From Corydoras sp. C115 (Eukaryota; Chordata; Actinopteri; Siluriformes; Callichthyidae), in contig JAFMOC010000094.1 in the NCBI GenBank assembly GCA_019802505.1, forward strand, positions 968,501 to 1,032,500: a stretch of DNA of 64,000 bases. The letters are read 5' to 3'. Under the pieces are notes generated by a model, which saw only the letters and a list, made by a program, of their open reading frames with translations, did no database searches and was not told the DNA's origin. The position numbers and the translations under genes were made by a program. Positions 62,551 to 64,000 of this stretch are shown here, in pieces. Positions within the stretch are counted from its first letter, which is position 1. The number at the start of each line of letters is the position of its first letter.

Positions 62551-64000
62551 GGAGTTTTGCCCAAAACATTAACTTTAGCCATTTGTTTAGTAGAACGACT
62601 TGTGTCCTTAGGATTGTTGCTGCATGACCTAGATTCTGTTAAGGTACAGCTCATGTCCTGACCTTTTCCTTATGAATTTGCTAGTCCTATTCAAAATTCC
62701 TTGTTCCATTAATGATTAAAAACCTTCCTGGAATGAATGCAGCAAAACAGGTCCAAACCATAATAATGTTTTAATGTTGGACTGTAGTGTTTCTGTTTCT
62801 TCAAACTTAACACTTCTCATTTCACCAAAAACATATATTTTAGTCTCATCTGCCAACTAAACTAATTTCTGTCCTGTACTGTAAATGGATAGCAATGTAA
62901 ATTTTGAGGAGCAGTGGCATTCTCCTTATAATTTGCTATGCAGAGCATAATGTTAAGTGATCATCTGATCGTGGACTCATGAACATTACCATCAGTTGAT
63001 GTGAGCTGCCTTGGGTTCCAATGTGAGCTCTCAAGACACCCACCTTATGATGATTTTGTAACATACTTGTCTTCTGAGATTTTTTTTTTCTGAGATCTCC
63101 TTTATTTTTGTAATGACATACAGACTATTATGTAAAGATCAGGCTTTGATTCATCCCTTTTTGTAAATAAAACAGGGTGTGCATGGACCCGCATGTGATT
63201 GTCCTCATATTCATTAAACACCTGACTCTAACTCCACCTTCAAATTACCTACTAATCCTAAAATGTTTAAATACTTTTAAACTTTTAACACTCACTGATA
63301 TGTAATACTGGGTTCAATTTCTCATTAAAAAAATTACTAAATCAATTTTTTTTTTTATTTACATTCATGGCTTGTTTTCAAAGTAGATTTGCAGATAATT
63401 ATGCAGAAATATAGACAATTTGGAAAATATAATAAACTTTCAAGATTCATTGTATTTGGCAGGAAACCGATTAAAAAAGTACATTTACATTTCCAAGTTT
63501 TCTTGTCTTTTTTCAGCGGTTCCTGTTAGAGGGTGGCATTCCAGTGGGAAGACTGGCACTATGAGTGAACATATATATTTTTTCCTTATTGCTAGGACAA
63601 GTTAGCATCCCAATTTGCCCACTGACATTCGGAAGTGAAAGGAAACTTAAAACCCCTGCAATAAAGCCACGCAGTCTCAGGAAGACTCCACACTGAAAGA
63701 CTGAAGGGACCTGAGTTCATTCCACTGAGAATCAAACCTATGACATTCTTCCTGTGAGTCAGAATCACATACTGCTGTGCCACCCATAAACACTGATGCA
63801 CCTAGCCAACAAAATTATAACTTTACCTCTGTGTACAAACACACACTACTGCTAAACCAATAAGTCTTCTTCAAATTGTTGGCACAACAGTGAAAGCATA
63901 TAATCATCTTTGTATGCTGTAGCCTTAATCTCACATTTCACTCCTACTACAACTCTTAATAATTGCACATTTAATAAATGAAGGTGATGTTAATCAACAT
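62551..64000. other. non-coding, possibly an old DNA-element remnant
   Basis: The part at about 62700-63250 has wording like that of old teleost DNA transposons (for example TTCTGAGATCTCCTTTATTT and CATGGACCCGCATGTGATTG), but no termini or frame. The remainder shows nothing recognisable. Confidence 0.35.

Noticed and set aside
63420..63605. Plus-strand frame with an acceptor-like TTTTTTCAG before VPVRGWHSSGKTGT
   Set aside because: No partner exon, donor or family resemblance; too short to support.

Overview
The window is vertebrate nuclear DNA, almost certainly from a teleost fish. It is AT-rich and full of microsatellites, including very long (TA)n arrays. It carries many copies of two tRNA-headed SINE families, a CR1/Rex1-like LINE tail, Tc1-like and fold-back DNA-element remnants, and two interrupted genes with standard GT-AG introns. 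An ostariophysan, perhaps a catfish, fits the SINE types, but that is a guess from memory.

Both genes lie on the minus strand, head to tail. (1) mpp3, a MAGUK scaffold (membrane palmitoylated protein 3), can be rebuilt completely. Eighteen coding exons run from the ATG at 23137 to the TAA at 8092-8094, every splice phase agrees, and they give 590 residues: L27-L27-PDZ-SH3-HOOK-guanylate-kinase-like. A likely non-coding first exon ends at 29799, beside a G-rich, GA-repeat-rich stretch. (2) Upstream lies a transmembrane mucin with MUC13-type architecture. Its exons run from 47972 to the stop at 33921: a Ser/Thr-rich region with a 51-residue tandem repeat, an EGF-like module, a SEA domain, further EGF-like cysteine modules, a membrane helix and a tyrosine-containing tail. 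The signal-peptide exon was not found. The large repeat exon contains two net -1 frameshifts, at about 45631 and about 44910-44970.

Layout: 1-7.8 kb has no gene, only old repeats, among them a duplicated hAT-like fragment. 8.1-23.1 kb is mpp3, and 23.2-29.8 kb is probably mpp3 intron 1, with a LINE, SINEs and a candidate enhancer. 30-33.9 kb is intergenic or mucin 3' flank. 33.9-48 kb is the mucin gene. 48-64 kb shows no recognisable coding exon, only repeats, microsatellites and possible conserved non-coding DNA.

The two genes encode apical or junctional surface proteins: MPP3 is a polarity scaffold and MUC13-type mucins are epithelial glycoproteins. Nothing in the sequence shows that they work together. 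The most interesting signals are a SINE whose target-site duplication copied the branch point of a mucin intron, a microsatellite serving as the polypyrimidine tract inside the SEA domain, a GC-AG intron and microexons, and the frameshifted mucin repeat exon.
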